This document shows, piece by piece, positions 44,759-53,346 of a DNA stretch of 64,000 nucleotides. The stretch is from contig NZ_CP106793.1 of NCBI RefSeq assembly GCF_025642135.1, positions 2,773,001-2,837,000 on the forward strand. Direction: 5' to 3'. A program made the translations under genes and the position numbers. Each line of letters starts with the position of its first letter. Position 1 is the stretch's first letter. This DNA is from Streptomyces cynarae. Its GTDB lineage: Bacteria; Actinomycetota; Actinomycetes; Streptomycetales; Streptomycetaceae. Under the pieces are notes generated by a model that worked only from the letters and a program-made list of their open reading frames with translations, did not search any database and was not told the DNA's origin.

Positions 44759-45400
44759 ATGGAAACGGCGTCGCGGCCGGGTCTGCGTGAGCGCAAGAAG
44801 CAGCGCACCCGGGACGCTCTGTTGCGTGCCGCCCTGGAGCTGTTCACCACCCGGGGGTACGAGGAGACGACCGTCGACGACATCGCCGAGGCCGTGGACG
44901 TCTCGCAGCGCACCTTCTTCCGGTACTTCGCCGGCAAGGAGGACGTCGTCTTCTTCGCCCAGTCCGTCGCGGAGGAGCACTTCGTCGACCTCCTGCGCGG
45001 ACGGCCGCTCGACGAGGCCCCGCTGGAGGCGCTGCGGCAGGCGGTGCTGGAGGGCTGGGACGGCATCGGCGAGGCCATCGAGCGGATCGTCCCGGTGGAA
45101 CTCCACATGCGCACCTACCGGTTGATCGAGTCGACACCCTCCCTGTTCGCCACCCATCTGCGCCGCTCGGCGGAGCTGGAGGAGGAGATCGCCCGGATCA
45201 TCGCCGACCGTGAGGGACTCGACGTGGACACGGACCCGCGGCCGCGTGTCGCGGTGGCCGTGTTCGGCGGGGTGATCCGGGTCACGGAACGCCTGTGGTG
45301 CGCGGGAGGCGACACCAGCGTGGACGCGATCCGCGAGCTGACGGCCTCGTATCTCGACGCCCTCCGCCCCGCGTTGGCGGACAAGTGGCGCACGGAGTGA
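44759..45400 (+). CDS. TetR-family transcriptional regulator of the divergent exporter
   Basis: A 213-residue TetR repressor. The helix-turn-helix is TVDDIAEAVDVSQRTFFRYF (residues ~38-57), preceded by RDALLRAALELFTTRGYEET. The C-terminal ligand and dimer domain is all-helical, as in family members that sense drugs or acyl groups. ATG 44759 has GAGG upstream. The DHA2 exporter gene is divergent across a palindrome-containing gap, so it most likely represses that pump until ligand arrives. Confidence 0.92.
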   Translation: METASRPGLRERKKQRTRDALLRAALELFTTRGYEETTVDDIAEAVDVSQRTFFRYFAGKEDVVFFAQSVAEEHFVDLLRGRPLDEAPLEALRQAVLEGWDGIGEAIERIVPVELHMRTYRLIESTPSLFATHLRRSAELEEEIARIIADREGLDVDTDPRPRVAVAVFGGVIRVTERLWCAGGDTSVDAIRELTASYLDALRPALADKWRTE

Positions 45401-45658
45401 CGACGTACGCATACCGCAGGAACTGATTGTGTGTCGGCCCCGCAGGCGTCAAGTGAATTCCGGGCGCGCCCCGAGGCAGCAGCGGCCGGGCGGGTGACCT
45501 CTCGGTGACAGCGTGTGCCAAGTGACGTGCGCCTCATCGACTTAGCGTGACGATCGAACGCAAGGCCTACCCGTTTTGCCCTAATTGGCATATGAGAAAC
45601 GTGAGACGCGTCACTCGGTTAACGCGAGACCCTCTCGTTCTCCTAGTGTGTCCTCCCA

Positions 45659-46876
45659 GTGACTTCCTTCGACACCTCCCCGCAACTCAACGTCTGGCGC
45701 GCACTGCTCGCGCTGGCCGTGGTCTTCGTGATGCTCGCGACGACCGGCTGGACCGCCGTGCGCAGCCACCGTGGCGCGACGCCCCTCGAGGCGTCGCGTT
45801 CTGCGTGGGAGCACGGCACGATCACCGGGCACAGGCTGCCGGACCCCGGTGACTCCCCGGCCCACCTCGCCCGCTTCTTCTCCTCGCTCAGCGCCCACCA
45901 GCGTGCCCGGCTCGCCCACCGTTACCCGCTCGCGGTCGGCAACATGAACGGGGCGCCGGTGGGCCTGCGTTACGAGGCCAACCGCATCGCCCTCGACCAG
46001 CAGCGGAGGGTCGAGCGCGCCCGGATGCACGACGACCGGCTGTCGTCGGTGGGCCAGCAGGAGGCGGGCCGCCTCATGCACCGCTTCGAGGCGCTGATGC
46101 AGCAGGACCGGCAGATCCTCGCCTTCGACCCGGACGGTTCGGGCCGCATCGCGGAGGTCTTCGGCGACCTGGACTCCGCCCGGCGGGTCTCGGTCGTCGT
46201 GCCCGGCGTCGACACCGACCTGCTCACCTTCCAGCGCACCGTCCGCCCGTACTCGGCCCCGGTCGGCATGGCCCAGTCGCTGTACGCGGCGGAGCGTGCG
46301 GCGAGCCCCGGGACCCGTACGGCCGTGATCGCATGGGCCGACTACACCTCGCCCAGCGGCCTCGGCATGGAGGCGGCGACCGCGATGCGCGCCGAGGTGG
46401 GCGCCGTCCGGCTGAACGCCTTGCTGCGCGCCCTGCCCGGCCGCTCGCCCGTCCAGCTGTACTGCCACAGCTACGGCTCGGTGCTGTGCGGGATCGCCGC
46501 GCGCACGCTGCCCGCACGGGTGTCCGACATAACGGTGGCGGGCAGCCCCGGCATGCGCACCGAGTCGGCCACCGGGCTGCACACCACGGCCCGGGTGTGG
46601 GCCATGCGGGACGCCGACGACTGGATCCAGGACGTGCCGTACCTGGAGGTCGGGGGCCTCGGCCACGGCGCCGACCCGGTCTCCCGCGGCTTCGGCGCGA
46701 GGGTGCTGTCCGCACAGGGGGCGCAGGGGCACGCCGGCTACTTCGCGCCGGGCACCGAGAGCCTGCGCAACTTCGCCGAGATCGGCGTCGGGGCGTACGA
46801 CGCGGTGCACTGCGCACACGACGATGACGCGTGCCGGGCGGATCTGCCCGGCACGACGCCGGTCGGACGCGCGTAG
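45659..46876 (+). CDS. DUF1023 alpha/beta-hydrolase, membrane-anchored
   Basis: A 405-residue protein with one N-terminal membrane helix (LLALAVVFVMLATTGWTAV) and a large extracytosolic or cytosolic hydrolase domain. VSVVVPGVDTDLLTFQ, TAVIAWADYTSPSGLGMEAAT and the elbow LYCHSYGSVLCGIAA (nucleophile Ser in HSYGS) are those of DUF1023 hydrolases, common in actinobacteria. Its C-terminal region (GHAGYFAPGTESL) supplies the conserved His. GTG 45659 follows a TAGTGT box by 9 bases without a Shine-Dalgarno. Substrate unknown. Confidence 0.85.
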   Translation: MTSFDTSPQLNVWRALLALAVVFVMLATTGWTAVRSHRGATPLEASRSAWEHGTITGHRLPDPGDSPAHLARFFSSLSAHQRARLAHRYPLAVGNMNGAPVGLRYEANRIALDQQRRVERARMHDDRLSSVGQQEAGRLMHRFEALMQQDRQILAFDPDGSGRIAEVFGDLDSARRVSVVVPGVDTDLLTFQRTVRPYSAPVGMAQSLYAAERAASPGTRTAVIAWADYTSPSGLGMEAATAMRAEVGAVRLNALLRALPGRSPVQLYCHSYGSVLCGIAARTLPARVSDITVAGSPGMRTESATGLHTTARVWAMRDADDWIQDVPYLEVGGLGHGADPVSRGFGARVLSAQGAQGHAGYFAPGTESLRNFAEIGVGAYDAVHCAHDDDACRADLPGTTPVGRA

Positions 46877-46920
46877 AAGACCAGGAATTGCGGTCTGCTC
46901 GGGGAGCGACGGAGGAGCGC

Positions 46921-47763
46921 GTGCCGCATACGATGAGCCGCATGGGTGACGTACTGGCCGGATTTCATGCCGTCTGGGAGTTCGAGTCCGACTCCGTGCT
47001 CATCCGCTTCGAACGGGGGATCCGCACACCGAAGCTGTTCCAGGCGCTCGGGCAGCGCCGTATACCCCTGGAGGCGATCGCTGGGGTCGCACTGAGCCCG
47101 GGCAGACGCGGGACCGTGGTCCTGCACGCGGTGCCGAGACCCGGCGCCGACCCGCTGATGGAGGCGGCGGACGGACAGCTCAAGGAGTCCTCCGACCCCT
47201 ACCGGCTGGTCCTGCCCGCCGCCCGGGAGACCCTGGCCGAGTCCTACGCGGACGAGCTGCGCGCCCGTATCGGCGGGGACGACACTCCGGCCGAGCGGTT
47301 CCTGGTCGCGCCGCCCGAGGCGCCGCTGCAGTTCAAGGCATACGACGGGAAGGCGTCCTTCGACGGCAAGGCGGTGTCCTTCCGCTGGTTCTGGACGGGC
47401 GCGTCCTCGGCCAAGTGGAAGGCCGGCGACCAGAGTTTCCCGGTCACCGGCCTCAGCGGGGTGGAGTGGCGGTCGCCCGAGGTGTTCGACGGCTACCTGC
47501 GGTTGCTGCGCCGAGATGCGGGTGGCCTGCCGCCGGCTCAGCCGGACCAGGACCCGGCGGCTGTGGTGTTCGGGCTCGGCTACGGCCCGGTGCACGAGTC
47601 GTTGCCGTTCGCCGCGGCGGTGCTGGCCGCGGTGCGCGGCGCGGGCACCGCCCCGGTCGCGGTGCCCGCCCCCGGCGGGACCCGGCGGACATCGCCGAGC
47701 GGATTCGCCACCTCGGGGAGCTGCACGAGGCGGGGCTCGTCACGGACGAGGAGTTCTGCGTGA
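46921..47763 (+). CDS. DUF4429 domain protein; C-terminal SHOCT domain out of frame by one base
   Basis: Residues from MGDVLAGFHAVWEFESDSVLI onward form a DUF4429 domain, with a second copy near FKAYDGKASFDGKAVSFRWF. In the frame used by the start codon the end (TRRTSPSGFATSG) is nonsense, but the +2 frame contains DPADIAERIRHL and GLVTDEEFCVKKAELLAEL, the SHOCT domain that normally closes these proteins, stopping at 47790-47792. Adding one G to the GGG run at 47677-47679 joins them as PAPGGDPADIAER. GTG 46921 has GGAGGA 4 bases upstream. The end given is the literal stop. The frameshift is in the genome or the assembly. Confidence 0.8.
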   Translation: MPHTMSRMGDVLAGFHAVWEFESDSVLIRFERGIRTPKLFQALGQRRIPLEAIAGVALSPGRRGTVVLHAVPRPGADPLMEAADGQLKESSDPYRLVLPAARETLAESYADELRARIGGDDTPAERFLVAPPEAPLQFKAYDGKASFDGKAVSFRWFWTGASSAKWKAGDQSFPVTGLSGVEWRSPEVFDGYLRLLRRDAGGLPPAQPDQDPAAVVFGLGYGPVHESLPFAAAVLAAVRGAGTAPVAVPAPGGTRRTSPSGFATSGSCTRRGSSRTRSSA

Positions 47764-47894
47764 AGAAGGCGGAGTTGCTGGCGGAGCTTTAGCCCCGCCC
47801 GGTGCGGGGCGACTTCCCTGCCGGGTGCGGGCCCGCACGATGTCGCAGGCCCGCGCCCCTGTCGGGGCGTACCACTCCGGCCCTTGCGATGCGC

Positions 47895-48911
47895 CTACTC
47901 CCGCCCCACCGACGTGAAGCTCATGTCCGGGTAGCGGTCGCCCGCCACCTTGGCCGCGATCGGCTCCAGCAGGGACAGTTCCTCCTCCGTCAGGACGATG
48001 CGTGCGGCCTCCACGTTCTCCTCGATGCGGTGGCGCTTGGTCGTACCCGGGATGGGGACCACCGCGAGGCCGCGCACCGTGGCCTGCTGCTGCACCCAGG
48101 CCAGCGCGATCTGCGCCGGCGAAGCGCCGTGGGCCTTCGCGACGGACCGGATCGGTTCGAGGAGCGCCACGTTGGCGGCCGCGTTCTCGCCCGTGAAACG
48201 GGGCATCGTACGGCGGAAGTCCTGGTCCGTGAGGTCCGTCTCCGCGTTCGAGAAGGAGCCCGTGAGGAAGCCTCGGCCGAGCGGCGAGTACGGCACCAGG
48301 GCCACGCCCAGCTCCTTGGCGGCCGGCACCACATGGGCCTCGATGTCACGGCTGAACAGCGACCACTCCGACTGAACGGCGGCGATCGGGTGGACGGCCT
48401 GGGCCGCCCGGAGTTCGTCGGCGGTGACCTCGCTCAGCCCCAGGTGCTTGACCTTGCCCTCGCGCACCAGCTCCGCCATCGTGCCGACGGACTCCTCGAT
48501 CGGGACGTTCACGTCCCGGCGGTGCATGTAATAGAGGTCGATCACGTCGACGTCCAGGCGCTTCAGGCTCGCCTCGACGCACTGACGGATGTACGGCGGG
48601 TCGTTGCGGACGACCCGCTTGAACGGGTCGTCGGGCGAGGTCGAGATCGCGAACTTGGTGGCGATGACGACCTCGTCCCGGTGCGCCTTGAAGAACGGCG
48701 ACAGGAACCTCTCGTTCTCCCCCGCGCCGTACATGTCCGCCGTGTCGTACAGGGTGACGCCGAGCTCCAGCGCCCGCTCCAGGGTGGCACGCGACTCCTC
48801 GGCGTCCGCGGGGCCGTACGCGAAGCTCATGCCCATGCAGCCGAGGCCCTGCACACCCACCTCGGGGCCGTCGTCGCCGAGCCGCACCTGCGTGATCCTG
48901 CTGTCCGTCAT
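47895..48911 (-). CDS. aldo/keto reductase
   Basis: A 338-residue NADP-dependent TIM-barrel reductase of the large aldo/keto reductase group. LGLGCMGMSF-like VQGLGCMGMSFAYG, LYDTADMYGAGENERFL (catalytic Asp and Tyr) and VVIATKF (Lys) are present, then VIDLYYMHRRD with the active-site His. ATG 48911 overlaps the upstream MerR stop by ATGA, so it is translationally coupled and co-regulated with it. It probably reduces an aldehyde or ketone stressor; the regulator type fits this. Confidence 0.93.
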   Translation of the reverse strand: MTDSRITQVRLGDDGPEVGVQGLGCMGMSFAYGPADAEESRATLERALELGVTLYDTADMYGAGENERFLSPFFKAHRDEVVIATKFAISTSPDDPFKRVVRNDPPYIRQCVEASLKRLDVDVIDLYYMHRRDVNVPIEESVGTMAELVREGKVKHLGLSEVTADELRAAQAVHPIAAVQSEWSLFSRDIEAHVVPAAKELGVALVPYSPLGRGFLTGSFSNAETDLTDQDFRRTMPRFTGENAAANVALLEPIRSVAKAHGASPAQIALAWVQQQATVRGLAVVPIPGTTKRHRIEENVEAARIVLTEEELSLLEPIAAKVAGDRYPDMSFTSVGRE

Positions 48912-49384
48912 CGGGGCCTCTCCGACGCCAGGGCGCGCCCGGCGTCCGCGTAGAAATCGATCTTCCGGTTGAGCACCGCGAGCGTGTCCTGCAGCTCCGC
49001 GATCCGGGCGAGCACGTCCCGGCGGGTCGCCTCCAGGAGTTCGTAGCGCTCGGCGTACGTGTGGTCTCCGGCGCGGACCAGCTCGGCGTAGCGCACCATG
49101 TCGGCGACGGGCATGCCGGTGAGCCGGAGCTTGCCGACGAGATCGAGCCAGTCGAGGTCGGCGTTGCAGTAGCGGCGCTGCCCGGTGTGCGAGCGGTCCA
49201 CGTCGGGCATCAGCCCGATCCGCTCGTACCAGCGCAGGGTGTGCGCCGTCAGGCCGGTGAAGGCGACGACCTCGCTGATCGTGTAACTGTCCTGTCCATC
49301 GGGGCGGGGGTGCCGCCCGGGCGGCACGCCGCAGATGTCGGTCCCGTTTTCGGCCGCCTCGGCCAAGGTCTCGATCACCGTCAT
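48908..49384 (-). CDS. MerR-family transcriptional regulator
   Basis: A 158-residue MerR protein. The winged-helix DNA-binding part is YTISEVVAFTGLTAHTLRWYERIGL, followed by RRYCNADLDWLDLVGKLR and a long coiled-coil dimer helix. There is no Cys-rich metal loop, so it belongs to the small-molecule or redox group often next to aldo/keto reductases. ATG 49384 has GGAGG 2 bases upstream. The promoter has the unusual 19-base spacer on which MerR regulators act. First gene of a two-gene operon; autoregulation is likely. Confidence 0.93.
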   Translation of the reverse strand: MTVIETLAEAAENGTDICGVPPGRHPRPDGQDSYTISEVVAFTGLTAHTLRWYERIGLMPDVDRSHTGQRRYCNADLDWLDLVGKLRLTGMPVADMVRYAELVRAGDHTYAERYELLEATRRDVLARIAELQDTLAVLNRKIDFYADAGRALASERPR

Positions 49385-49391
49385 GGCCTCC

Positions 49392-49422
49392 ACGCTAGGG
49401 CCTTCGAGTGCACTCCAAGCAA
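49392..49422 (-). promoter_or_regulatory. MerR-type promoter with 19-base spacer and palindromic operator
   Basis: On the minus strand TTGCTT (49422-49417) and TAGCGT (49397-49392) are exactly 19 bases apart, the long spacing MerR activators untwist. The palindrome CTTCGAGTGCACTCCAAG (plus strand, 49402-49419) overlaps the spacer and the end of the -35. Confidence 0.8.
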
Positions 49423-49480
49423 GCGGAATGCGATGAAAATGGCGAGACCCGGACGACGGGCTGTGACTAGCGTGCGGGAC

Positions 49481-49972
49481 ATGAGTCTCGTACGCCGGGC
49501 CGTGCCCGAGGACGCCGACGAAGTGCTGCGCCTGCGCCAGGTGATGATCGACTCGGTCTTCTCGACCGGCTCCTCCTCCGCCTCCTCCGCCTCGTCCACA
49601 AAGTGGCACGAGGAGTCCCTGCCGACCCTGCGCGGCCGACTCGCCGATCCGGACGGCGGCTTCGCGGCGTTCGTCGTGGACCATCCGGAGCGGCCGGGGG
49701 CGCTGGCGGCGCTGGTGGCCGGGACGATCGAGTACCGGATCGGGCGGGCGGGCAATCCGCACGGGCGGGTGGGGCACGTCTTCAGCGTCGCCACCGATCC
49801 GGACGCGCGCCGCCGCGGCTATGCCCGCGCCTGCATGGAGGAGCTGCTGGGCTGGTTCCGGGAGCAGGGAGTCCCCCAGGTCGACCTGAACGCGTCCGCC
49901 GAGGCGGAGCCGCTGTACGCGTCGCTGGGCTTCGTGCGCAAGCCTGACCCCTCGATGCGGTTGCAGCTGTGA
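49481..49972 (+). CDS. GNAT-family N-acetyltransferase
   Basis: A 163-residue acetyltransferase. VGHVFSVATDPDARRRGYARA is the acetyl-CoA loop (RRxGxA), followed by CMEELLGWFREQG and a C-terminal LYASLGFVRKPDPSMRLQL. The N-terminal RRAVPEDADEVLRLRQVMIDS supplies the acceptor side. It starts at ATG 49481, 7 bases after a TAGCGT -10 box, so it is likely leaderless. It is divergent from the MerR/aldo-keto reductase operon. Acceptor unknown. Confidence 0.88.
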   Translation: MSLVRRAVPEDADEVLRLRQVMIDSVFSTGSSSASSASSTKWHEESLPTLRGRLADPDGGFAAFVVDHPERPGALAALVAGTIEYRIGRAGNPHGRVGHVFSVATDPDARRRGYARACMEELLGWFREQGVPQVDLNASAEAEPLYASLGFVRKPDPSMRLQL

Positions 49973-49991
49973 GCCGCTTAGGCTCGGGAGC

Positions 49992-50813
49992 ATGCCCCTG
50001 CAGAGCCTGGCACTGATCGAGAACTGGCCCGTTCCCACCGCCGCCGCGGCGGTCGTCCGCGCGGACGGCACCGTCCTCGGTACGCACGGTCCGGTCGACC
50101 ACCGCTTCCCGCTGGCCTCGGTCACCAAGCCGCTCGCCGCGTACGCGGTGCTCGTCGCATACGAGGAGGGTGCGATCGAGCTGGACGAGCCCGCCGGGCC
50201 GTCCGGCGCGACGGTGCGCCATCTGCTCGCGCACACCTCCGGGCTGGCCTTCGACGAGCACCGGGTGACGTCGGCGCCCGGGGAGCGGCGGCTGTACTCG
50301 AACGCGGGGTTCGAGGTGCTGGGCGACCATGTGGCGAAGGCGACGGACATCCCGTTCGCCGAGTACGCCCGGCAGGCGGTGCTGGAGCCGCTCGGCATGA
50401 CGTCCACGACCCTCGACGGCTCCCCGGCGAAGGACGGCGTCTCGACGGTGGCGGACCTGGCACGGTTCGCGGCGGAGGTGCAGTCGCCGCGGCTGCTGGA
50501 TCCCCGCACGGTGGCGGAGGCGATGACGGTGCAGTACCCCGGGACGAAGGGGGTGCTGCCCGGGTACGGGCACCAGAACCCGAACGACTGGGGGTTGGGG
50601 TTCGAGATCCGCGACTCGAAGTCGCCGCACTGGACGGGGAGTTCTTCCTCGCCGAGGACCTTCGGGCACTTCGGGCAGTCGGGGACGTTCCTGTGGATCG
50701 ACCCGGACGCGGGGGTGGCGTGCGCGGCCCTCACGGACCGGGCGTTCGGACCCTGGGCGATCGAGGTGTGGACGCCGTTCACGGATGCGGTGCTGGCGGA
50801 GCTGCGCGGCTGA
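49992..50813 (+). CDS. serine hydrolase of the beta-lactamase / D-Ala carboxypeptidase fold
   Basis: A 273-residue class C beta-lactamase-like protein. SVTK (SxxK, in FPLASVTKPLAAYAV), YSN (in RRLYSNAGFEVLG) and HFGQSGT (KTG/HxG equivalent) form the active site. No signal peptide, so it is cytosolic, and a peptide or ester hydrolase is more likely than resistance. A TAGGCT box 7 bases before ATG 49992 suggests a leaderless start. It follows the GNAT gene by 19 bases on the same strand. Its 3' end overlaps the degraded membrane protein gene on the other strand by 35 bases. Confidence 0.88.
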   Translation: MPLQSLALIENWPVPTAAAAVVRADGTVLGTHGPVDHRFPLASVTKPLAAYAVLVAYEEGAIELDEPAGPSGATVRHLLAHTSGLAFDEHRVTSAPGERRLYSNAGFEVLGDHVAKATDIPFAEYARQAVLEPLGMTSTTLDGSPAKDGVSTVADLARFAAEVQSPRLLDPRTVAEAMTVQYPGTKGVLPGYGHQNPNDWGLGFEIRDSKSPHWTGSSSSPRTFGHFGQSGTFLWIDPDAGVACAALTDRAFGPWAIEVWTPFTDAVLAELRG

Positions 50814-51269
50814 CCGGTCGGGAGCGGCGCTCGGTCGCGAATCCCCAGGCCACCGTCAGCACGGCGGCGCCCAGACCGAACGCGGCGACGAGAGCGTTCA
50901 TCCAGGTGTGGACGCCGCTGCCCGAATACGTCGTGCCGTCGTCCAGGACGCAGTCGGAGCCCGACGGCAGGTGGGACGGACGGTGTCCGACGAGGTGCTC
51001 GCGGACGTCCCGCGGGACGTCGCGGCAGGAGGGGGAGGGGGTCGAGTCCGCGCCGGACTCGGATTCGTGCGCCGCCTAGTCGACCGCGCCGAGCCCGATC
51101 AGGTAGAGGCCGACAGCTGCGACCGCCGCCATGACGGCGCACCAGCGCAACAGGTCCAGGGCCCAGTCCGGACGGCGTCCGGGGAGTGCGGCGAAGAGCT
51201 TTCGGCAACGCCCGCCATGAGCCGGACGGGGCTCGCCGACAGGGCGGGCAGTGCCAGCGGGACGAGCAC
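50779..51269 (-). pseudogene. interrupted two-helix membrane protein gene (frameshift plus stop)
   Basis: Read on the minus strand from GTG 51269 (VLVPLALPALSASPVRLMAG), the frame must shift by one base near 51215 to continue RCRKLFAALPGRRPDWAL and the helix AVMAAVAAVGLYLIGLGAVD, then meets TAG at 51078. The same frame goes on with ESGADSTPSPSCRDV, DCVLDDGTTYSGSG and a second helix (ALVAAFGLGAAVLTVAWGF), with no start codon for that part. Together they look like one protein: helix, Cys-containing outer loop, helix. The shift again fits one missing G (GGG run), but the TAG needs a further change, so real decay is possible. Confidence 0.6.
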
Positions 51270-51314
51270 GGGTCGGTCACCTTCCCTGAGTGTGCGTGCG
51301 GAGGCGTCGCACTG

Positions 51315-51968
51315 CTAGGGAGTCATTTCCCACACCAGCAGTTCCGCCCCCGTCACCGCCACCGCCTCCAGGTCCTTGGCGTCCGTGATCCGCACCGCGT
51401 CCCCCGGCCCCAACTCCTCACCGTCCAGTCGCACTTCACCGCGCACCACGTGCACGTACAGGTACGGCGCATCCGGCACCGCCGTCCGCTCCCCCGCGCC
51501 CAGGCGCCGTACATGGAGCATCGCGCCCGCCTCCGGCACCGCGTACGGGGTGGAGTCGGCGATGCCGTGGACGACCTCGTAGACCGGGTCGCCGCCGGGT
51601 GTCAGGGGGGACAGCCACATCTGGACGAAGACCAGGGGGCTCTCACCGTCGTTGCGTTCGACGTGACGGACGCCCGCCCCCGCGCTCAGGCGCTGGACGT
51701 CGCCGGGGCGGATCACCGACGTGCGGCCCGTGGAGTCGCGGTGGGTCAGTTCGCCCTCCACCACCCACGTGACGATCTCCGTGTGGCTGTGCGGATGCTC
51801 GTCGAAGCCGGCGCCCGGTGCGAGCCGCTCCTCGTTGCAGGCGATCACCGCGCCGAAGCGGAGGTTGTCCGGGTCGTAGTGCGGGCCGAAGCTGAAGGCG
51901 TGCAGGGACTCGATCCCGGCCGCCGGGTCCCCTCCGCGGTAGCGCTCGCCGGTGCGCCGTACGTCCAT
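51315..51968 (-). CDS. pirin-family bicupin protein
   Basis: A 217-residue pirin-like protein. The N-terminal cupin holds the metal ligands in GFDEHPHSHTEIVTWVVEGE and the trailing ERNDGESPLVFVQMWL. The C-terminal cupin is degenerate. Family members act as quercetin dioxygenases or redox-regulated cofactors; which applies is not clear. ATG 51968 is preferred to the adjacent GTG 51971. It is divergent from the FasR-type regulator gene by about 83 bases. Confidence 0.88.
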   Translation of the reverse strand: MDVRRTGERYRGGDPAAGIESLHAFSFGPHYDPDNLRFGAVIACNEERLAPGAGFDEHPHSHTEIVTWVVEGELTHRDSTGRTSVIRPGDVQRLSAGAGVRHVERNDGESPLVFVQMWLSPLTPGGDPVYEVVHGIADSTPYAVPEAGAMLHVRRLGAGERTAVPDAPYLYVHVVRGEVRLDGEELGPGDAVRITDAKDLEAVAVTGAELLVWEMTP

Positions 51969-52051
51969 CACAGCCCCACCGTAGCCCCGTACATCCCGCG
52001 CTCAGGGACCCCCGCCACACGGTCCCGTCCCGATAAGGCAGTCTTGTCCCC

Positions 52052-53257
52052 GTGCCCGAACCCGAAGCCCGCCTCACCGAGCCCGCACCGCATTCCATCC
52101 ATCCGCACGCCGCGACCCTGAAGCGGCTGGAGAAATCGTCCGGAAGCCTCGCCGCGCAGGCCATCGCGCGCATGGACGAGACGCTGCCCTGGTACCGGGC
52201 GATGCCTCCGGAGAACCGTTCCTGGATCGGGCTGGTGGCTCAGGCGGGTATCGCCGCGTTCACCGAGTGGTTCCGGCACCCGGACGCCCCGCAGGCCATC
52301 TCCACCGATGTGTTCGGCACCGCGCCGCGCGAGCTGACCAGGGCGATCACCCTGCGGCAGACCGTGGAGATGGTGCGCACCACCATCGAGGTCATGGAGT
52401 CCGCCATCGACGAGGTGGCCGCCCCCGGCGACGAGTCCGTGCTGCGCGAGGCGCTCCTCGTGTACGCGCGAGAGATCGCCTTCGCCACCGCGCAGGTCTA
52501 CGCCCAGGCCGCCGAGGCCCGCGGCGCCTGGGACGCGCGGCTCGAGTCGCTCGTCGTGAACGCCGTGCTCAGCGGGGAGGCCGACGAGGGGGCCGTCAGC
52601 CGGGCCGCCGCACTTGGCTGGAACTCGCCTGAACATGTGTGCGTGGTGCTCGGTACGGCACCCGACGGTGACAGCGAGTTGACGGTGGAGGCCATTCGAC
52701 GGGCTGCCCGGCACGCCAAGTTGCAGGTCCTCACCGGGGTGCTCGGGGACCGGCTCGTGGTCATCGCCGGCGGCAGTGACAATCCGCTCGCCGTCGCCAA
52801 GTCGCTGATCGGGCCGTTCGCCGCCGGGCCGGTCGTCGCCGGGCCGATCGTGCCCGATCTGCTCGCCGCGACCCGGTCCGCGCAGGCCGCGGCCGCGGGC
52901 CTGAAGGCGTGTTCCGCCTGGCAGGACGCGCCGCGCCCGGTCCTGGCGGACGATCTGCTGCCGGAGCGCGCGATCGCAGGCGATCCGGGTGCGCGCGAGC
53001 AACTGGTGGAGGAGATCTACAGACCGCTGGAGGAGGCGGGCTCGGCGCTGCTGGAAACGCTCAGCGTGTACCTGGAGCAGGCGTCCAGTCTCGAGGGCGC
53101 CGCACGCATGCTCTTCGTTCACCCGAACACCGTCCGCTACCGGCTCCGACGTGTGACTGACGTCACCGGTTGGTCACCCTCTGATGTACGCTCCGCGTTC
53201 ACGTTGCGGATCGCACTGATCCTGGGGCGTCTGGCCGAGGGTGATCCCCAGACCTAG
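52052..53257 (+). CDS. fasR: fatty-acid biosynthesis regulator, PucR/FasR type
   Basis: A 401-residue regulator with a GGDEF-like/PucR architecture and a C-terminal helix-turn-helix: SLEGAARMLFVHPNTVRYRLRR (split: LFVHPNTVRYRL is the recognition helix). Residues ~60-180 form the conserved N-terminal domain of FasR. In Streptomyces this gene stands directly before fabD-fabH-acpP-fabF and activates that operon; the same order is seen here, 89 bases before fabD. GTG 52052 opens the conserved N-terminus. The symbol rests on order and sequence type. Confidence 0.9.
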   Translation: MPEPEARLTEPAPHSIHPHAATLKRLEKSSGSLAAQAIARMDETLPWYRAMPPENRSWIGLVAQAGIAAFTEWFRHPDAPQAISTDVFGTAPRELTRAITLRQTVEMVRTTIEVMESAIDEVAAPGDESVLREALLVYAREIAFATAQVYAQAAEARGAWDARLESLVVNAVLSGEADEGAVSRAAALGWNSPEHVCVVLGTAPDGDSELTVEAIRRAARHAKLQVLTGVLGDRLVVIAGGSDNPLAVAKSLIGPFAAGPVVAGPIVPDLLAATRSAQAAAAGLKACSAWQDAPRPVLADDLLPERAIAGDPGAREQLVEEIYRPLEEAGSALLETLSVYLEQASSLEGAARMLFVHPNTVRYRLRRVTDVTGWSPSDVRSAFTLRIALILGRLAEGDPQT

Positions 53258-53346
53258 TCTTTTGTCGGGGGCCCACAAAACCCCCTGCGGTTCTTCGTCC
53301 TTGTCCCCACGGGCGGCCCCGGCCGTCCCCAAGAGAGAGTGTGAGA

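Noticed and set aside
49385..51280. Long minus-strand frame continuing upstream of the MerR gene
   Set aside because: It passes antisense through the GNAT and serine hydrolase genes and is compositionally a shadow; only 48908-49384 shows MerR features.
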